Origin: Lacihabitans sp. LS3-19
Lineage (GTDB): Bacteria > Bacteroidota > Bacteroidia > Cytophagales > Spirosomataceae
Assembly: GCF_024343575.1 (NCBI RefSeq)
Contig: NZ_RJUA01000127.1
Coordinates: forward strand, 186,001-250,000
Length of the DNA stretch: 64,000 nt
Direction: 5' to 3'
Positions 8,978 to 17,945 of this stretch are shown here, piece by piece. The position numbers and the translations under genes were made by a program. Each line of letters begins with the position of its first letter. Within the stretch, counting starts at the first letter, position 1. Under the pieces are notes generated by a model. That model searched no databases and was not told the DNA's origin. It saw only the letters and a list, made by a program, of their open reading frames with translations.

Positions 8978-9952
8978 TTATTTTAAATTCAGAATCCAAG
9001 TCAAACATTTATCAATCCATTCTTCGGTCGCAGTTGGGTTATCCAAACCAAAGCCATGGCCACCTTTGGCATAAAAAAACGACTCCACCGGCACTTTGTT
9101 TTGTTGAAGTGCGGCTATAAAAAATAGCGAATTTTGTACTAAGACTACTTTATCATCAATTGCATGCGTAATAAATGTTGGTGAAGTATCGGGTGTAACA
9201 TGGCGTTCGTTTGAATATTCCAATATTTTGGCTTCATCTACTCTAAACTTCTCTACATTTTTTTCGGCAGTTTGCCAGTCTTTTGTTAGTTCTTTATACT
9301 CTGAAAGTGACAATTCGCCGACAAGATTAAACCTAGAGCCTTTATGGGTGATGCTATCCGCAAAACTTATTACGGGATAAATCAAAACCATAAAATCAGG
9401 TCTTAGGCTGGTGTTTTTCGGATTGGGAATGAGGGTCTTCTGGTAATGTGTACCAGCAGTAGAGGCCAAATGTCCTCCAGCCGAACTGCCTGCTATTCCT
9501 ACTTTATTGACATTTATCCCCCACTTTTCTGCGTTTTCCCTTACTATTTGTATAGCTCGCTGTGCGTCCATTAAGGGTACAAATTCCTTGTTTTTGGAAT
9601 CTATAAATTCGGTAAAAGGCAATCGATACTCCAGTACAAATCCCGCAATGCCATTGGCTTGTAGTTTTTTAGCCATATCGTGCCCCTCATGTTTTATGGC
9701 TAATCCTGTATATCCTCCACCTGGGCAAACCACCACCGCTCTACCCGTATTTTTTGATTTTTCAGGTAGATAAACAGTAAGTTTGGGTTCTATAACTTTG
9801 GTCATCCAGCCAGCATTGCCACTGTTTTCATTGGCAGTTTTAGGAGCTTCAGCAAGAGAATATGGCGGAAGACCAGAATACAAGGGTATGGTTTCCTGCC
9901 CAAAAAGTGTAATCTGGACTAAGGAAAATATCAGAAATAAACTTTTTTTCAT
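8978..9952 (-). CDS. Secreted alpha/beta hydrolase, acetyl/feruloyl esterase-like (BD-FAE type)
   Basis: A 324-residue esterase with signal peptide MKKSLFLIFSLVQITLFGQ. The oxyanion motif CPGGGYTGLA lies at 76-85. The nucleophile elbow is GSSAG with Ser157, the likely acid is in THAIDDK, and the histidine is in GGHGFGL near residue 298. This is the hormone-sensitive-lipase-like/BD-FAE pattern of carbohydrate esterases found in Bacteroidota glycan clusters. It is the first gene of a three-gene minus-strand operon with the PHB-type esterase and the GH106 enzyme. The substrate is probably an acetylated or feruloylated sugar, by context only. Confidence 0.82.
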   Translation of the reverse strand: MKKSLFLIFSLVQITLFGQETIPLYSGLPPYSLAEAPKTANENSGNAGWMTKVIEPKLTVYLPEKSKNTGRAVVVCPGGGYTGLAIKHEGHDMAKKLQANGIAGFVLEYRLPFTEFIDSKNKEFVPLMDAQRAIQIVRENAEKWGINVNKVGIAGSSAGGHLASTAGTHYQKTLIPNPKNTSLRPDFMVLIYPVISFADSITHKGSRFNLVGELSLSEYKELTKDWQTAEKNVEKFRVDEAKILEYSNERHVTPDTSPTFITHAIDDKVVLVQNSLFFIAALQQNKVPVESFFYAKGGHGFGLDNPTATEEWIDKCLTWILNLK

Positions 9953-9990
9953 GCTTCTGAAAATTAGATTTTAAAAATACTTTTTCGATT

Positions 9991-10010
9991 AGTAAAAAAG
10001 CTTTTTTACT
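9991..10010 (-). terminator. 20-bp palindrome at the end of the lipoprotein gene
   Basis: A perfect palindrome with arm AGTAAAAAAG and its complement, overlapping the stop codon of the lipoprotein gene and lying about 40 bp before the start of the esterase gene. The second arm gives a U-rich transcript end. A terminator is plausible and would separate the two transcription units. Confidence 0.4.
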
Positions 10011-10617
10011 TTATCATTATCAATTTCTCCGCCTTGGTTGTATCTGATTTTTCAAGGTCTGATAATATCGTAACTGTAGAAACAAGCACACTGTCAGTCT
10101 TAATACGGGCATTTGCCTTTGTTATCAATAAAGATGGGGAATTTCCTGCTTTATAATTTTTGGCAATTTCATAGGTGTTTTTCAAAGAATCATTTCTATA
10201 AAAGGACAGAAATATATGAGTTCCTAAATAATACGGGGAGCGGTCTTTGCTTATATATTGAAGTTTCCAAAGCTCATATCTTTCAGTTTTACTTTTATGC
10301 AAAGTCTTTATTTGATAGGCTCCTCCATCCGCCATTTTCCCTACATCGAGTGTTTTTAAATAAGCATCATATGCATTAGCTCTTTTCAAAGAATCTATTA
10401 TTTTTAAATCTGAGAAATAGTTTTTAAAGTCTGTATTCTCATCTAATCCAAAAATACTTTCAGACATTAATTTCACTTTCAAATCAGTCAAACGCCTGTA
10501 AGACAAAGAATCGATTTTATCGACATTTACCTCAAAATCGACTTTGTTTTTAAGGTTGGAATCGTCACAAGCAAATATTATAGCGGCTATTGAAGCCAAA
10601 AGAAAGATTTTTTTCAT
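10006..10617 (-). CDS. Hypothetical lipoprotein
   Basis: About 203 residues with a lipoprotein signal (MKKIFLLASIAAIIFACDD, lipobox IFAC). The mature part is polar and alpha/beta-mixed, with repeated Lys/Ser/Asp and no motif I recognise. A start four codons earlier (10629) overlaps the stop of the upstream Dabb gene as ATGGATAA. Either start keeps the lipobox, and the upstream one would couple the two genes. It should be anchored in the inner or outer membrane facing the periplasm. The position at the end of the SDR-Dabb unit suggests shared expression, but no function can be assigned. Confidence 0.7.
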   Translation of the reverse strand: MKKIFLLASIAAIIFACDDSNLKNKVDFEVNVDKIDSLSYRRLTDLKVKLMSESIFGLDENTDFKNYFSDLKIIDSLKRANAYDAYLKTLDVGKMADGGAYQIKTLHKSKTERYELWKLQYISKDRSPYYLGTHIFLSFYRNDSLKNTYEIAKNYKAGNSPSLLITKANARIKTDSVLVSTVTILSDLEKSDTTKAEKLIMIK

Positions 10618-10621
10618 TTTT

Positions 10622-10918
10622 TTATCCATTTAAAAGTTCATAATCTATTTCTAAAAAATCTTCCACATTGGGTATCCAGAAATTCTGCACAAAGGCAACA
10701 TGTTGTGGATGATTGGTGTAGGCATCGTATTGTTCTTGAGTATCAAATTCCATAGAAATACCATACTCAAATTTGTTTTTGGTACTCGTTTGTTTTAATA
10801 CTTCAAACTTTTTTACGTAAGGAATTTCTGCCAGCTTATCCACTGCATCAAAATATGCCTTTTTTGCTTCTGAACTAATGTCAGCTTTGAGTTTTAATAT
10901 TACTGAATGTCTAATCAT
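10622..10918 (-). CDS. Dabb-family (stress-responsive A/B barrel) protein
   Basis: A 98-residue cytoplasmic protein of the Dabb fold, a dimeric ferredoxin-like barrel. Typical features are the start MIRHSVILKLK, a helix, then FEYGISMEFDTQEQYDAY and NHPQHVAFVQNF, where the HPxH turn is characteristic. Relatives act as small cyclases, isomerases or ligand binders, but most are unassigned. The gene lies 15 bp behind an SDR dehydrogenase and overlaps the lipoprotein gene, so it probably helps the dehydrogenase pathway, for example by handling an unstable keto product. That role is inference. Confidence 0.85.
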   Translation of the reverse strand: MIRHSVILKLKADISSEAKKAYFDAVDKLAEIPYVKKFEVLKQTSTKNKFEYGISMEFDTQEQYDAYTNHPQHVAFVQNFWIPNVEDFLEIDYELLNG

Positions 10919-10933
10919 TTTTTGTTAATTGAA

Positions 10934-11704
10934 TTAATAAGGCGAAACTCCTACTGAAGTCCATCCGCCGTCGATTACTAAATTTTGTCCTGTTATTTGC
11001 CTTGACATTGGCGAAACCAAAAATAAAGCTGCATTGGCTATATCGCTTACGGTGGCAGGACGCCCAGATGGCGTTATTCTCGACCAAGTTTCAATATATT
11101 CAGCATCTTCAAGTGTTCTTTCTGTCAAAGTAGCCCCTGGTACAATAGTATTGATGTTAATGCCCTGCGGTGCTAAATCCACAATCAAATTTTTGGCTAA
11201 TTGGTCTATGGCCGCTTTGGTCATTCCGTAAGCAGCGAGATTTTTGTGTGCCGCATGGGCCGTAACTGAAGATGTTAATAATACACTTCCTCCAGTACCT
11301 TGTTTCACCATTTGTTTGGTTACTTCTTGGGTAAGAAAAAACGTCCCAAAAAGGTTCGTTTTCAAAATGGCATTCATAGACTCTGGCGTGTATTCCCAAA
11401 AATCTCCGAAGGTTGTAATTCCTGCATTGGCGATCAAAATATCGATTTGCCCAAATTCCTTTAAAGCAAAATTTACTATATTTCTTATGGTATCTAACTC
11501 AGAAATATCTCCTCCAAATGCTAAACATTTCCCTTTGCCTTCTTCATTTATTTTAGCCGAAGCAGCTAAAGCCAAAGCCTCATTAATGTCATTCAATACC
11601 ACATTTGTACCTCGCAAAACCAAATTTTTGACGATTTCGAAACCTATTCCGACACCTGCACCACTTACTATGGCCACTTGGTTTTTAAAAATATCACTTC
11701 CCAT
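10934..11704 (-). CDS. Short-chain dehydrogenase/reductase (SDR)
   Basis: A 256-residue classical SDR. The cofactor motif SGAGVGIG is at 14-21, NAG at 93-95, a serine at 145/146, and the catalytic Tyr159-x3-Lys163 (YGMTK). Asp39 after the second strand (VVLNDI) favours NAD(H) over NADP(H). The C-terminal VIDGGW is typical of glucose-1-dehydrogenase/FabG-like enzymes that oxidise sugar or hydroxy-acid alcohols. It is separated by 79 bp from an MFS carrier upstream and by 15 bp from the Dabb gene downstream. A second SDR at 16864-17616 in the same cluster suggests two successive oxidations or reductions of one substrate. The substrate is unknown. Confidence 0.88.
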   Translation of the reverse strand: MGSDIFKNQVAIVSGAGVGIGFEIVKNLVLRGTNVVLNDINEALALAASAKINEEGKGKCLAFGGDISELDTIRNIVNFALKEFGQIDILIANAGITTFGDFWEYTPESMNAILKTNLFGTFFLTQEVTKQMVKQGTGGSVLLTSSVTAHAAHKNLAAYGMTKAAIDQLAKNLIVDLAPQGININTIVPGATLTERTLEDAEYIETWSRITPSGRPATVSDIANAALFLVSPMSRQITGQNLVIDGGWTSVGVSPY

Positions 11705-11783
11705 TTGAAAATTAAATCCTATTTAAGCATAATCAGGATTAAATATATGGAATTTAATCAATAGAATATAAAAGAATTTGGCA

Positions 11784-12980
11784 TTATATATCCATTACCT
11801 TTTTTGTTTCTAAGTTCAAAGCAAATACAAAGGTCAAAACAGCCAAAACAGCCGCTACCCATAGAAACGCTGAGGCATCAAAAGTATCTGAAAGAAAACC
11901 CGAAACCGCCGGCACCAATACGCCGCCGATTATTTCGGCCACTGCCGTAATTAACCCGATAGTTTTGGCTTTTAAGTGATTCGGAACAGCTTCTGATGGA
12001 ATTACTGCCGCAGCTATGGGTATCAAACCCATCATAAAATAGGTCAAAAACATCATAGGCAGATGTAATACACTTCCTGAAAAATAATAGACCGCAAATG
12101 GATAAAGAGCACCTACTATACTAAAAATCAGAATGATTTTTTTGCGTCCAAACTTATCAGAAAGACCTGGAACTATCATGGATGATAAAAGCCCCGAAAT
12201 ACCCAGAATCCCCATAGTTTTACCCATTTGGTCACTGCTCATGCCTTGGGCATTTACAAAATAATTGGAAATAAATGGCAAGGTTGCAAACCACCAACCA
12301 AAAACACAACAGGCGATAGCCATGCCCCATCTAACATTGTGATATTGGAGAATTTCAGAAATATTAAAATGACTTTTTTGCTCAGAGGCATTCGATTCAG
12401 TAGTAGTTTTTTTAATAAAAGCCCATGTTAAAATACCCATAAGCAAACCTGGAACGCCTGCTACATAAAAGGCACTTCTCCAACCCATATTTTCGGCGAT
12501 TTGCACCAAAAGCACTGGAGCGATTATAGAGCCAAACAATGCTGAACCAACAGCTTGAAGCAAGCCCGTATTTAAACCCAACCTACCTTGACTAGATACT
12601 TTTTCTACGAAATTCTGTGCCAGCGGAATTACGGGTCCTTCGGCAAAACCCATGACCATTCGAGCAATCAAAAGACCTGTAAATGACATAGCCAAACCTG
12701 AACCAAAAGAGCAAAATGAAAACACAAAAACGGCTGCTACAAAGACCATTTTCTTTTTGTTATTCGCCTCTGCCCAAGCTGTGGAAAAGAAACTTGAGAA
12801 TGCCCAAGCTAGAGAAAGAACTGCAGCAAGTAGACCAATTTGGGTATTATTCAAATCTAAATCTTTTGAAACAAAAGGCATCAAAAAATTGAGTGCCAGT
12901 CGGTCGAAAAACAAACAACCAAATGTGAGTGCCATCAGCAGCACTACACGGTTTTCGTAGGTAAAAAATCTACTTTTCAT
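11784..12980 (-). CDS. MFS transporter (ACS-like organic-anion/sugar-acid carrier)
   Basis: A 398-residue inner-membrane carrier with about 12 predicted helices. The loop after helix 2 has the pattern AEANNKKKM rather than the canonical GxxxDRxGRR, but the second half carries SDKFGRKK. The early helix text (FLMPFVSKDLDLNNTQIGLLAA) resembles the anion:cation symporter branch that moves hexuronates, phthalates and other acids. The neighbours (two SDRs, a cyclase-type hydrolase, a HisD-like dehydrogenase, glycosidases) suggest import of a sugar acid or small aromatic acid. A second MFS protein of the same branch is at 55582-56877. The substrate is inferred only. Confidence 0.85.
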   Translation of the reverse strand: MKSRFFTYENRVVLLMALTFGCLFFDRLALNFLMPFVSKDLDLNNTQIGLLAAVLSLAWAFSSFFSTAWAEANNKKKMVFVAAVFVFSFCSFGSGLAMSFTGLLIARMVMGFAEGPVIPLAQNFVEKVSSQGRLGLNTGLLQAVGSALFGSIIAPVLLVQIAENMGWRSAFYVAGVPGLLMGILTWAFIKKTTTESNASEQKSHFNISEILQYHNVRWGMAIACCVFGWWFATLPFISNYFVNAQGMSSDQMGKTMGILGISGLLSSMIVPGLSDKFGRKKIILIFSIVGALYPFAVYYFSGSVLHLPMMFLTYFMMGLIPIAAAVIPSEAVPNHLKAKTIGLITAVAEIIGGVLVPAVSGFLSDTFDASAFLWVAAVLAVLTFVFALNLETKKVMDI

Positions 12981-13160
12981 TTATATTTAAGATTTGGGTT
13001 GGTTTTTGGGATAATTAGAAATTGGTTTTTGAGAGATTTGTTGATTGTTAATTTGATTTTAGAACATCAGGTATGCTTTAAGTCAATATATAAATTTGAA
13101 TTTTTTTTCAAAAGCGTTCAATTACATTAAAAATCTAATTCTTTTTCCTTTTCAAAATTT

Positions 13161-14876
13161 TCAATTCCTATACAATCTCACTTTTAAAACGGTCAACTCA
13201 CCTTCGTGCAATACTACTTTCAACTCATCTCCATTCCATCTTTTGGTAGAAACGAATTCATTTTTTTCGAAATTTCCTTTCTCGATTGATCGATAGCCCA
13301 GGTGTTTAAAAGTAATTCCATTTTTCAATGCAAAATCTACTCTTAAGCCGTAACCTAAGATATAAAATTCATCGGCATAGTTTTGAATAACTATCGCTGC
13401 ACCATAATCTTTTGGCAAGCCTGCAAAAGGATTTGGAGGTGGGCCTTGCTGAGTTTCCGCCTTAGGCATTCCTTCTGGTATTTCGATACCCATCAATTGT
13501 GGAAATGAAATAGTTTCTTTTCCTGCTTTTTCCAGAGATTTTCCAAAATCTATGGCAAAACGATGACTTTCTGCCGAACTTATTGAGAGCACATAATCAC
13601 CCATTTCAATTGATTTGTTCTTAGCCATGGGAGCTTGGTATAGTCCTCGCATTTCTGGAGAATTAAACTTTGAAGTTATCAAGCCACTCATTTCGGCCAA
13701 AGTTTGGTTCACATCTGAAAGCAAAGTCTTATTTTTTTCATCAGTCCAGCCATCTAATCCATAAGGGGCAAAACCAATGGCATCGTATTCGCCAATGGCA
13801 TAAAGAACTCCCGCAGGCGACAAAATACTTTCAGGAATGAATAAGGTATTTCCGCCTATTTTATAAGCAGAAAAAAGCATGTCATAATCAAGCGAATATA
13901 CATTTGGTGAATAAAAATCCAAGGCATTTCCACCTGCTCTATACATGTCTAAAACATGCGAATTGATAGTTCCATGTGGATAATAACCCAATTTATTGTA
14001 AAGCCAGCCGTTGCAATAGCTAGGCAAATCCAAAACTTTACGCCCTTCAGCAGCAAAAGCATTGATGAATTTTGAATAATGATAAGCCATAAAAAGCTCC
14101 TCTGCATAATGCGGATAGCCGGGTTGATCTGCAAAAAGTTCTTGCCAAGTTCCTTTTGTTTTATTACCATTGGCGGCCCATGCGTTTTCAAATGCTGAAA
14201 ACAATTTTCCTTTATTTTTTGCCAAATAATCAATTACTTCTTTGGGAACACTCGCCTGCCAAGCTTTCTGTGCTTTCGAACTAAAATCCCGGTAACTCGT
14301 AAATGTGCCTGGCTCATTTTCAGGCTGAAGCATAATTACAGTATGTTTTTTATCAAAATCCTTTAAATGCTTCATCAATTCCAGGTAGGCTTTGGAGTCT
14401 GCTTTTAAATTTTCCTCTGAAAACGGACTTAAAATCTCTAGGAAAGAACCATCTTCGGTTACATATCTTTCAAATCGTTGGGGATTGGTTTTTACCCACT
14501 CAGGTGCGTATGAAGATGTGGTGCTTTTCCAGCTTCCAAACCAAACGAGAATCAATTTCAATTTTTCTTTTTCGGCAGCTAATATCAAATGATTCACCAA
14601 GTCAAAATTGAATTTCCCCTCGACAGGCTCTACCATTTCCCAATAAGCATAGCCTAAAACGGTGTTCATTTTCAAAGCTTTCGCTTCTTTCATCACAGCA
14701 GTAACTGCTGCAGTATCAGAACCCGTAGAATTGTGCATTTCCGAGCCTAAAATCAGAAAAGGTCTGCCATCTACCAACATTTTGGTTTGGTTATCGACTT
14801 TTGATAATTGCGGTAATTGGGCAATAAGTGCCTGATTTACAGCTAAGAATAGAATTAAAATTATTTGTTTTCTCAT
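13161..14876 (-). CDS. Secreted GH35-like beta-galactosidase-type glycosidase (DUF5597 C-terminus)
   Basis: A 571-residue exported (beta/alpha)8 glycosidase with signal peptide 1-19 (IILILFLAVNQALIAQ). FLILGSEMHNS at about 41-51 and VLGYAYWEMVEPVEGKF at about 74-90 match the start of GH35/GH42-type barrels. The acid/base Glu is probably in MLQPENEPG (about 203-211), and a second Glu in FIPESILSP would be the nucleophile. The last 150 residues form the small beta domain known as DUF5597. Such proteins remove terminal beta-galactose or related sugars in plant-polysaccharide clusters. The AraC gene lies directly upstream. The fold is certain, the sugar is not. Confidence 0.82.
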   Translation of the reverse strand: MRKQIILILFLAVNQALIAQLPQLSKVDNQTKMLVDGRPFLILGSEMHNSTGSDTAAVTAVMKEAKALKMNTVLGYAYWEMVEPVEGKFNFDLVNHLILAAEKEKLKLILVWFGSWKSTTSSYAPEWVKTNPQRFERYVTEDGSFLEILSPFSEENLKADSKAYLELMKHLKDFDKKHTVIMLQPENEPGTFTSYRDFSSKAQKAWQASVPKEVIDYLAKNKGKLFSAFENAWAANGNKTKGTWQELFADQPGYPHYAEELFMAYHYSKFINAFAAEGRKVLDLPSYCNGWLYNKLGYYPHGTINSHVLDMYRAGGNALDFYSPNVYSLDYDMLFSAYKIGGNTLFIPESILSPAGVLYAIGEYDAIGFAPYGLDGWTDEKNKTLLSDVNQTLAEMSGLITSKFNSPEMRGLYQAPMAKNKSIEMGDYVLSISSAESHRFAIDFGKSLEKAGKETISFPQLMGIEIPEGMPKAETQQGPPPNPFAGLPKDYGAAIVIQNYADEFYILGYGLRVDFALKNGITFKHLGYRSIEKGNFEKNEFVSTKRWNGDELKVVLHEGELTVLKVRLYRN

Positions 14877-14898
14877 TTTTTTTAAGGTTGAATATTAT

Positions 14899-15801
14899 TT
14901 AAAGCATTTGATATTCTTTCGGACTCAAGCCCGTTTGACTTCTAAAGAATCTTGAAAAATTGCTTGGATTTTGGTTGCAAAGACGAACTGCTACTTCAGC
15001 AATTTGAAAATTGGAATATTTTAACAGAGATTTTGCTTCCAGAATCAGCATTTCATTTAATATCTCTTGTGCCGTTTTATTGGTAACCAATTTTACACAT
15101 TTATTCAAATGATTGGGCGTTACGCTCAATAAATCAGCGTATTCTGAAACTTTTTGGTATTTATAAATTTGTTCTGAAAGGGCATCTTTAAATTGCTGCA
15201 CTAAAAACCCAGAAGCGTTTTTAGTCTTCGTTTTTTCTTTTTCGACAAAACGATTGGCTTCAGTCAAAATTGACAAAATCTTAAAGACAATTGCTTGGTG
15301 ATCTTTGGAGGTAAAATCAGGATAGAAATCCTCTAATTGATGAAACAATTCGATAATTCGTCGTTTGGCTTTTTCATCAACGGTAACAATGGGGTTAGAA
15401 AGAAAATCAAGAAAAGTGAAGCCCTCCAAAGTACGATGAAGTGAAAATTCCTGAAATAATTCTAAGCTAAAATGCAGAAAAAAACCTTTCACTTTTTCGC
15501 TCATCATTTTATGCTCGGTGATTTGAAAGGCAGGCAAAAAGAAAAACTGATTGGCTTTAAAAGCATACTCACTGAGGCCTTTGCTCCTGATCGACTCCCC
15601 TTCAGTAATAAAAATCAAGTCAATAACCAATTTTCGATGCGGTGGAAAAGGAAAAGTCATTTTATCTCGAAAGTCTTCCAACCTATTTATATGAAATAAA
15701 TGCCTGGTCTGCGACAAAGGTAGATTCCATTCCACATTGCCAAAATGGAATTCTTCTAAATCACGATTACTCAGAATAGGTATGACTTTTTCGCTATCCA
15801 T
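14899..15801 (-). CDS. AraC-family transcriptional regulator
   Basis: A 300-residue activator with an N-terminal cupin-like sensor (about 25-150: HRKLVIDLIFITEGES, FFLPAFQITEH) and a C-terminal double helix-turn-helix (about 200-300; NKCVKLVTNKTAQEILNE, then NFSRFFRSQTGLSPKEY). I use the ATG at 15801 instead of a TTG three codons earlier, because it then starts one base after the stop of the cyclase gene. It sits between the cyclase gene and the glycosidase gene on one strand and is the obvious candidate to control this cluster in response to a pathway metabolite. The target promoters are inferred. Confidence 0.9.
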   Translation of the reverse strand: MDSEKVIPILSNRDLEEFHFGNVEWNLPLSQTRHLFHINRLEDFRDKMTFPFPPHRKLVIDLIFITEGESIRSKGLSEYAFKANQFFFLPAFQITEHKMMSEKVKGFFLHFSLELFQEFSLHRTLEGFTFLDFLSNPIVTVDEKAKRRIIELFHQLEDFYPDFTSKDHQAIVFKILSILTEANRFVEKEKTKTKNASGFLVQQFKDALSEQIYKYQKVSEYADLLSVTPNHLNKCVKLVTNKTAQEILNEMLILEAKSLLKYSNFQIAEVAVRLCNQNPSNFSRFFRSQTGLSPKEYQML

Positions 15802-15802
15802 A

Positions 15803-16558
15803 TTATTCAAAAATAGCTACAGCTCTTGTCCAGCCAGCACTTGCTTTCTCGATTTTAGCAGGAAAACAAGAGATCTTGAAACCAAAGGGCGGCAACTGAT
15901 CCAAATTTGCCAATTTCTCTATCTGGCAGTATTCTTTTTCAATCCCTACATAGTGTGCCTGCCAAATAACACCTGGCCTGGGGTTGGCTCTATAATCGTC
16001 TGCTTGTATGTGCAGCGGAATATCCCATCCCCAACCGTCGGTTCCCATTACTTTTATGCCTTGGTCAATCAACCAATGGGTGGCTTTTGCCGATGCTCCC
16101 ACATGAATTTTTACAAAATCTTCGTCATGAATTCTTTTGTCGGCATCGCAACGAATCAAAACTATGTCGAAAGGTTTTAAAGTATAATTTATATCCGCCA
16201 ATTTCTCTATCAAATCTTCAGGCTCAAACATGTAACCGTCGGGTTTATCGGTAAAATCCAATACCACGCCGTCATGAAAAAACCAATCCAATGGCATTTC
16301 GTCGATTGTCCGAGAAGGCTTTCCTTCGCAAGTTGGGTAATAATGATAAGGAGCATCCACATGCGTACCGCAATGACTTGTAACAGTCAAGGTTTCTCCC
16401 GCAGGACCATTTCCTTCGGGAAAACAGTCGGTCATGCCTCCAAAAAGCATAGAACCTAATTTTTTTGCTCCATCCTGATGGCCTTGGTATTCGATTTTGG
16501 TAGGTAGCGGTTCTTTAATTTTCTCTGAAATGGTTACCGAAAGGTCTATTATTTTCAT
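15803..16558 (-). CDS. Cyclase-family (kynurenine formamidase-like) metal hydrolase
   Basis: A 251-residue member of the cyclase/KynB family of Mn/Zn-dependent hydrolases. The signature HCGTHVDAPYHYYP (62-75) supplies His62, His66, Asp68 and His72. VVLDF and DIVLIRCDADKR follow as the second half of the site. Family members open lactones or hydrolyse N-formyl bonds. No tryptophan-catabolism genes are near, so a lactonase or C-C/C-O hydrolase role in the surrounding sugar-acid or aromatic pathway is more likely than formylkynurenine hydrolysis. It is 1 bp from the AraC gene. The 5' side is a 305-bp repeat-rich spacer. Confidence 0.85.
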   Translation of the reverse strand: MKIIDLSVTISEKIKEPLPTKIEYQGHQDGAKKLGSMLFGGMTDCFPEGNGPAGETLTVTSHCGTHVDAPYHYYPTCEGKPSRTIDEMPLDWFFHDGVVLDFTDKPDGYMFEPEDLIEKLADINYTLKPFDIVLIRCDADKRIHDEDFVKIHVGASAKATHWLIDQGIKVMGTDGWGWDIPLHIQADDYRANPRPGVIWQAHYVGIEKEYCQIEKLANLDQLPPFGFKISCFPAKIEKASAGWTRAVAIFE

Positions 16559-16863
16559 CTTCGTTAGTTATTAGTTAATTGGTTATTGGTTGACTGGTTA
16601 TTGGTTATTTGTTCATTGGTTAACTTTAATTTAAAAAAAATCCTAATTATAATTCGTACATCTTAAATCGTCATTCTTTATTCGAATTTGGAACGCTGAT
16701 GACGCGGATTGCAAGCAAACGCAGATAAACACGGATTTATGCTTGTTTTCAAAGCAATTGTCATCCATTTCTAAAATTCATCGTTTCTCATTCATCATGT
16801 CTCACTCATCATTCAACATTTCTGATTCATTATTCATCATTTCTCATTAATCATTCAAAATAT
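16559..16863. repeat. Low-complexity degenerate repeats between cyclase and SDR genes
   Basis: This 305-bp spacer has three parts. At 16561-16622, imperfect units of TTGGTTATTGG/TTAGTTAATTGG follow each other. At 16691-16738 lies a GC-richer word string (GAACGCTGATGACGCGGATT, then AAACGCAG, AACACGGATTT) of a type I know from dispersed intergenic repeats in Bacteroidota. At about 16762-16850, units close to TCATTCATCATTTC recur around seven times. No coding frame was seen. The repeats are too imperfect for slippage-type phase variation. Confidence 0.6.
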
Positions 16864-17616
16864 TCATTTCAAAAGCCTCCCACCATCTACCGTAATAATA
16901 TTTCCTGTTGAAAAAGTAAGGTGTTCTGCTACTGAAAAAACGGCGTTTGCAACATCATCCCCTTGTGCAAATCGCTCCAGTGGCGTATTATCCATTTGGT
17001 TTTTTAAGAAGGCTGGGTCAAAGTTTTTGGTGTATTCTCCTTCTACAAAACCCGGAGAAACAGAAACAACTCTTATTTTTGGTGCCAATGCTCTGGCTAA
17101 AGACCGTGTCATAGAATCGACCGCCGACTTTGACGCACAATAGGCCACATTTGAACCAATTCCATATATTCCAGCAATGGAAGAGATATTTACCACCAAG
17201 GCAGTTTTTTCTTCACTTTTCAAAAGCAAATCTTTCATGGCTCTTACCATCGCAAAACCTCCTTTGAAATTGGTAGCCATGATTTTATCTATCCATTCGT
17301 CAGTCAAAGCGTCCAAATCTTCGTGTTTTACGGGTGTGGTAATACCTGCATTGTTTACCAAAACGTCAAGTTTGCCATATTTTTCTGCAACAAACTTTTG
17401 TAATTCGGTAACTTTTATAGGATCTGTAGTTGGGGCGTGAAAAATAGAATGGGATGGGATTTCGGGCGAGATGTTATTTAATTCCTCTAATAATTTTTCG
17501 GCTTTTTGGGCATTAGAATTGTAAGTCACAATCACCGAATAGCCACTCTCAGCGAATTTCCGACATATTGCAGAACCTATTTCTCCTGCACCACCGGTTA
17601 CGAGAACACATTTCAT
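16864..17616 (-). CDS. Short-chain dehydrogenase/reductase (FabG-like SDR)
   Basis: A 250-residue classical SDR. The cofactor motif is TGGAGEIG (7-14), NNAG lies at 88-91, and the catalytic residues are Ser145, Tyr159 and Lys163 (YCASK). After strand 2 the sequence is TYNSNAQKAE, without an acidic residue, which favours NADP(H); the other SDR of the cluster has an Asp there. The C-terminus (NIITVDGGRLLK) is typical. Degenerate repeats lie on both sides, so its operon membership is uncertain, but strand and content fit the cyclase and HisD-like genes. The substrate is unknown. Confidence 0.87.
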   Translation of the reverse strand: MKCVLVTGGAGEIGSAICRKFAESGYSVIVTYNSNAQKAEKLLEELNNISPEIPSHSIFHAPTTDPIKVTELQKFVAEKYGKLDVLVNNAGITTPVKHEDLDALTDEWIDKIMATNFKGGFAMVRAMKDLLLKSEEKTALVVNISSIAGIYGIGSNVAYCASKSAVDSMTRSLARALAPKIRVVSVSPGFVEGEYTKNFDPAFLKNQMDNTPLERFAQGDDVANAVFSVAEHLTFSTGNIITVDGGRLLK

Positions 17617-17945
17617 AATAGTTAATGTTTATTTGTGTATTGGTTATTTGTGTATTGGTTATTTGTGCACCGGTTATTTGTATAATGATCATTTGTCCAG
17701 TTGTTTTTGAAATACATCACAATGCTAATTTTTAAATTCATACCTTTTATTTGTTCCATTTACCATCTAAAATTCTAATCCGAATATTTAATTTCAAAAC
17801 CAAAAGCCTCCAGAAGCTAATTAACCGATAACTAATTAACCACTAACCAATTAACCAACAACTGATTAACTAATCAACTGATTAACTAATAACCATTAGC
17901 TAATTAACCAATAACTGATTAACTAATCAACTAATCAACCAATAA
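17617..17945. repeat. Degenerate tandem repeats between SDR and HisD-like genes
   Basis: This 329-bp spacer starts with units such as TTTGTGTATTGGTTA (17631-17680) and ends at 17815-17940 with many imperfect copies of CTAATTAACCAATAA and related words. The second set is the reverse complement of the set at 16561-16622, so the SDR gene is bracketed by inverted low-complexity tracts. No gene was seen. Units vary in length and sequence with no unique spacers, so this is not a CRISPR array. Confidence 0.6.

Noticed and set aside
17617-17945. CRISPR-like array
   Set aside because: Units vary in length and sequence, there are no unique spacers of constant size, and no cas genes are near.
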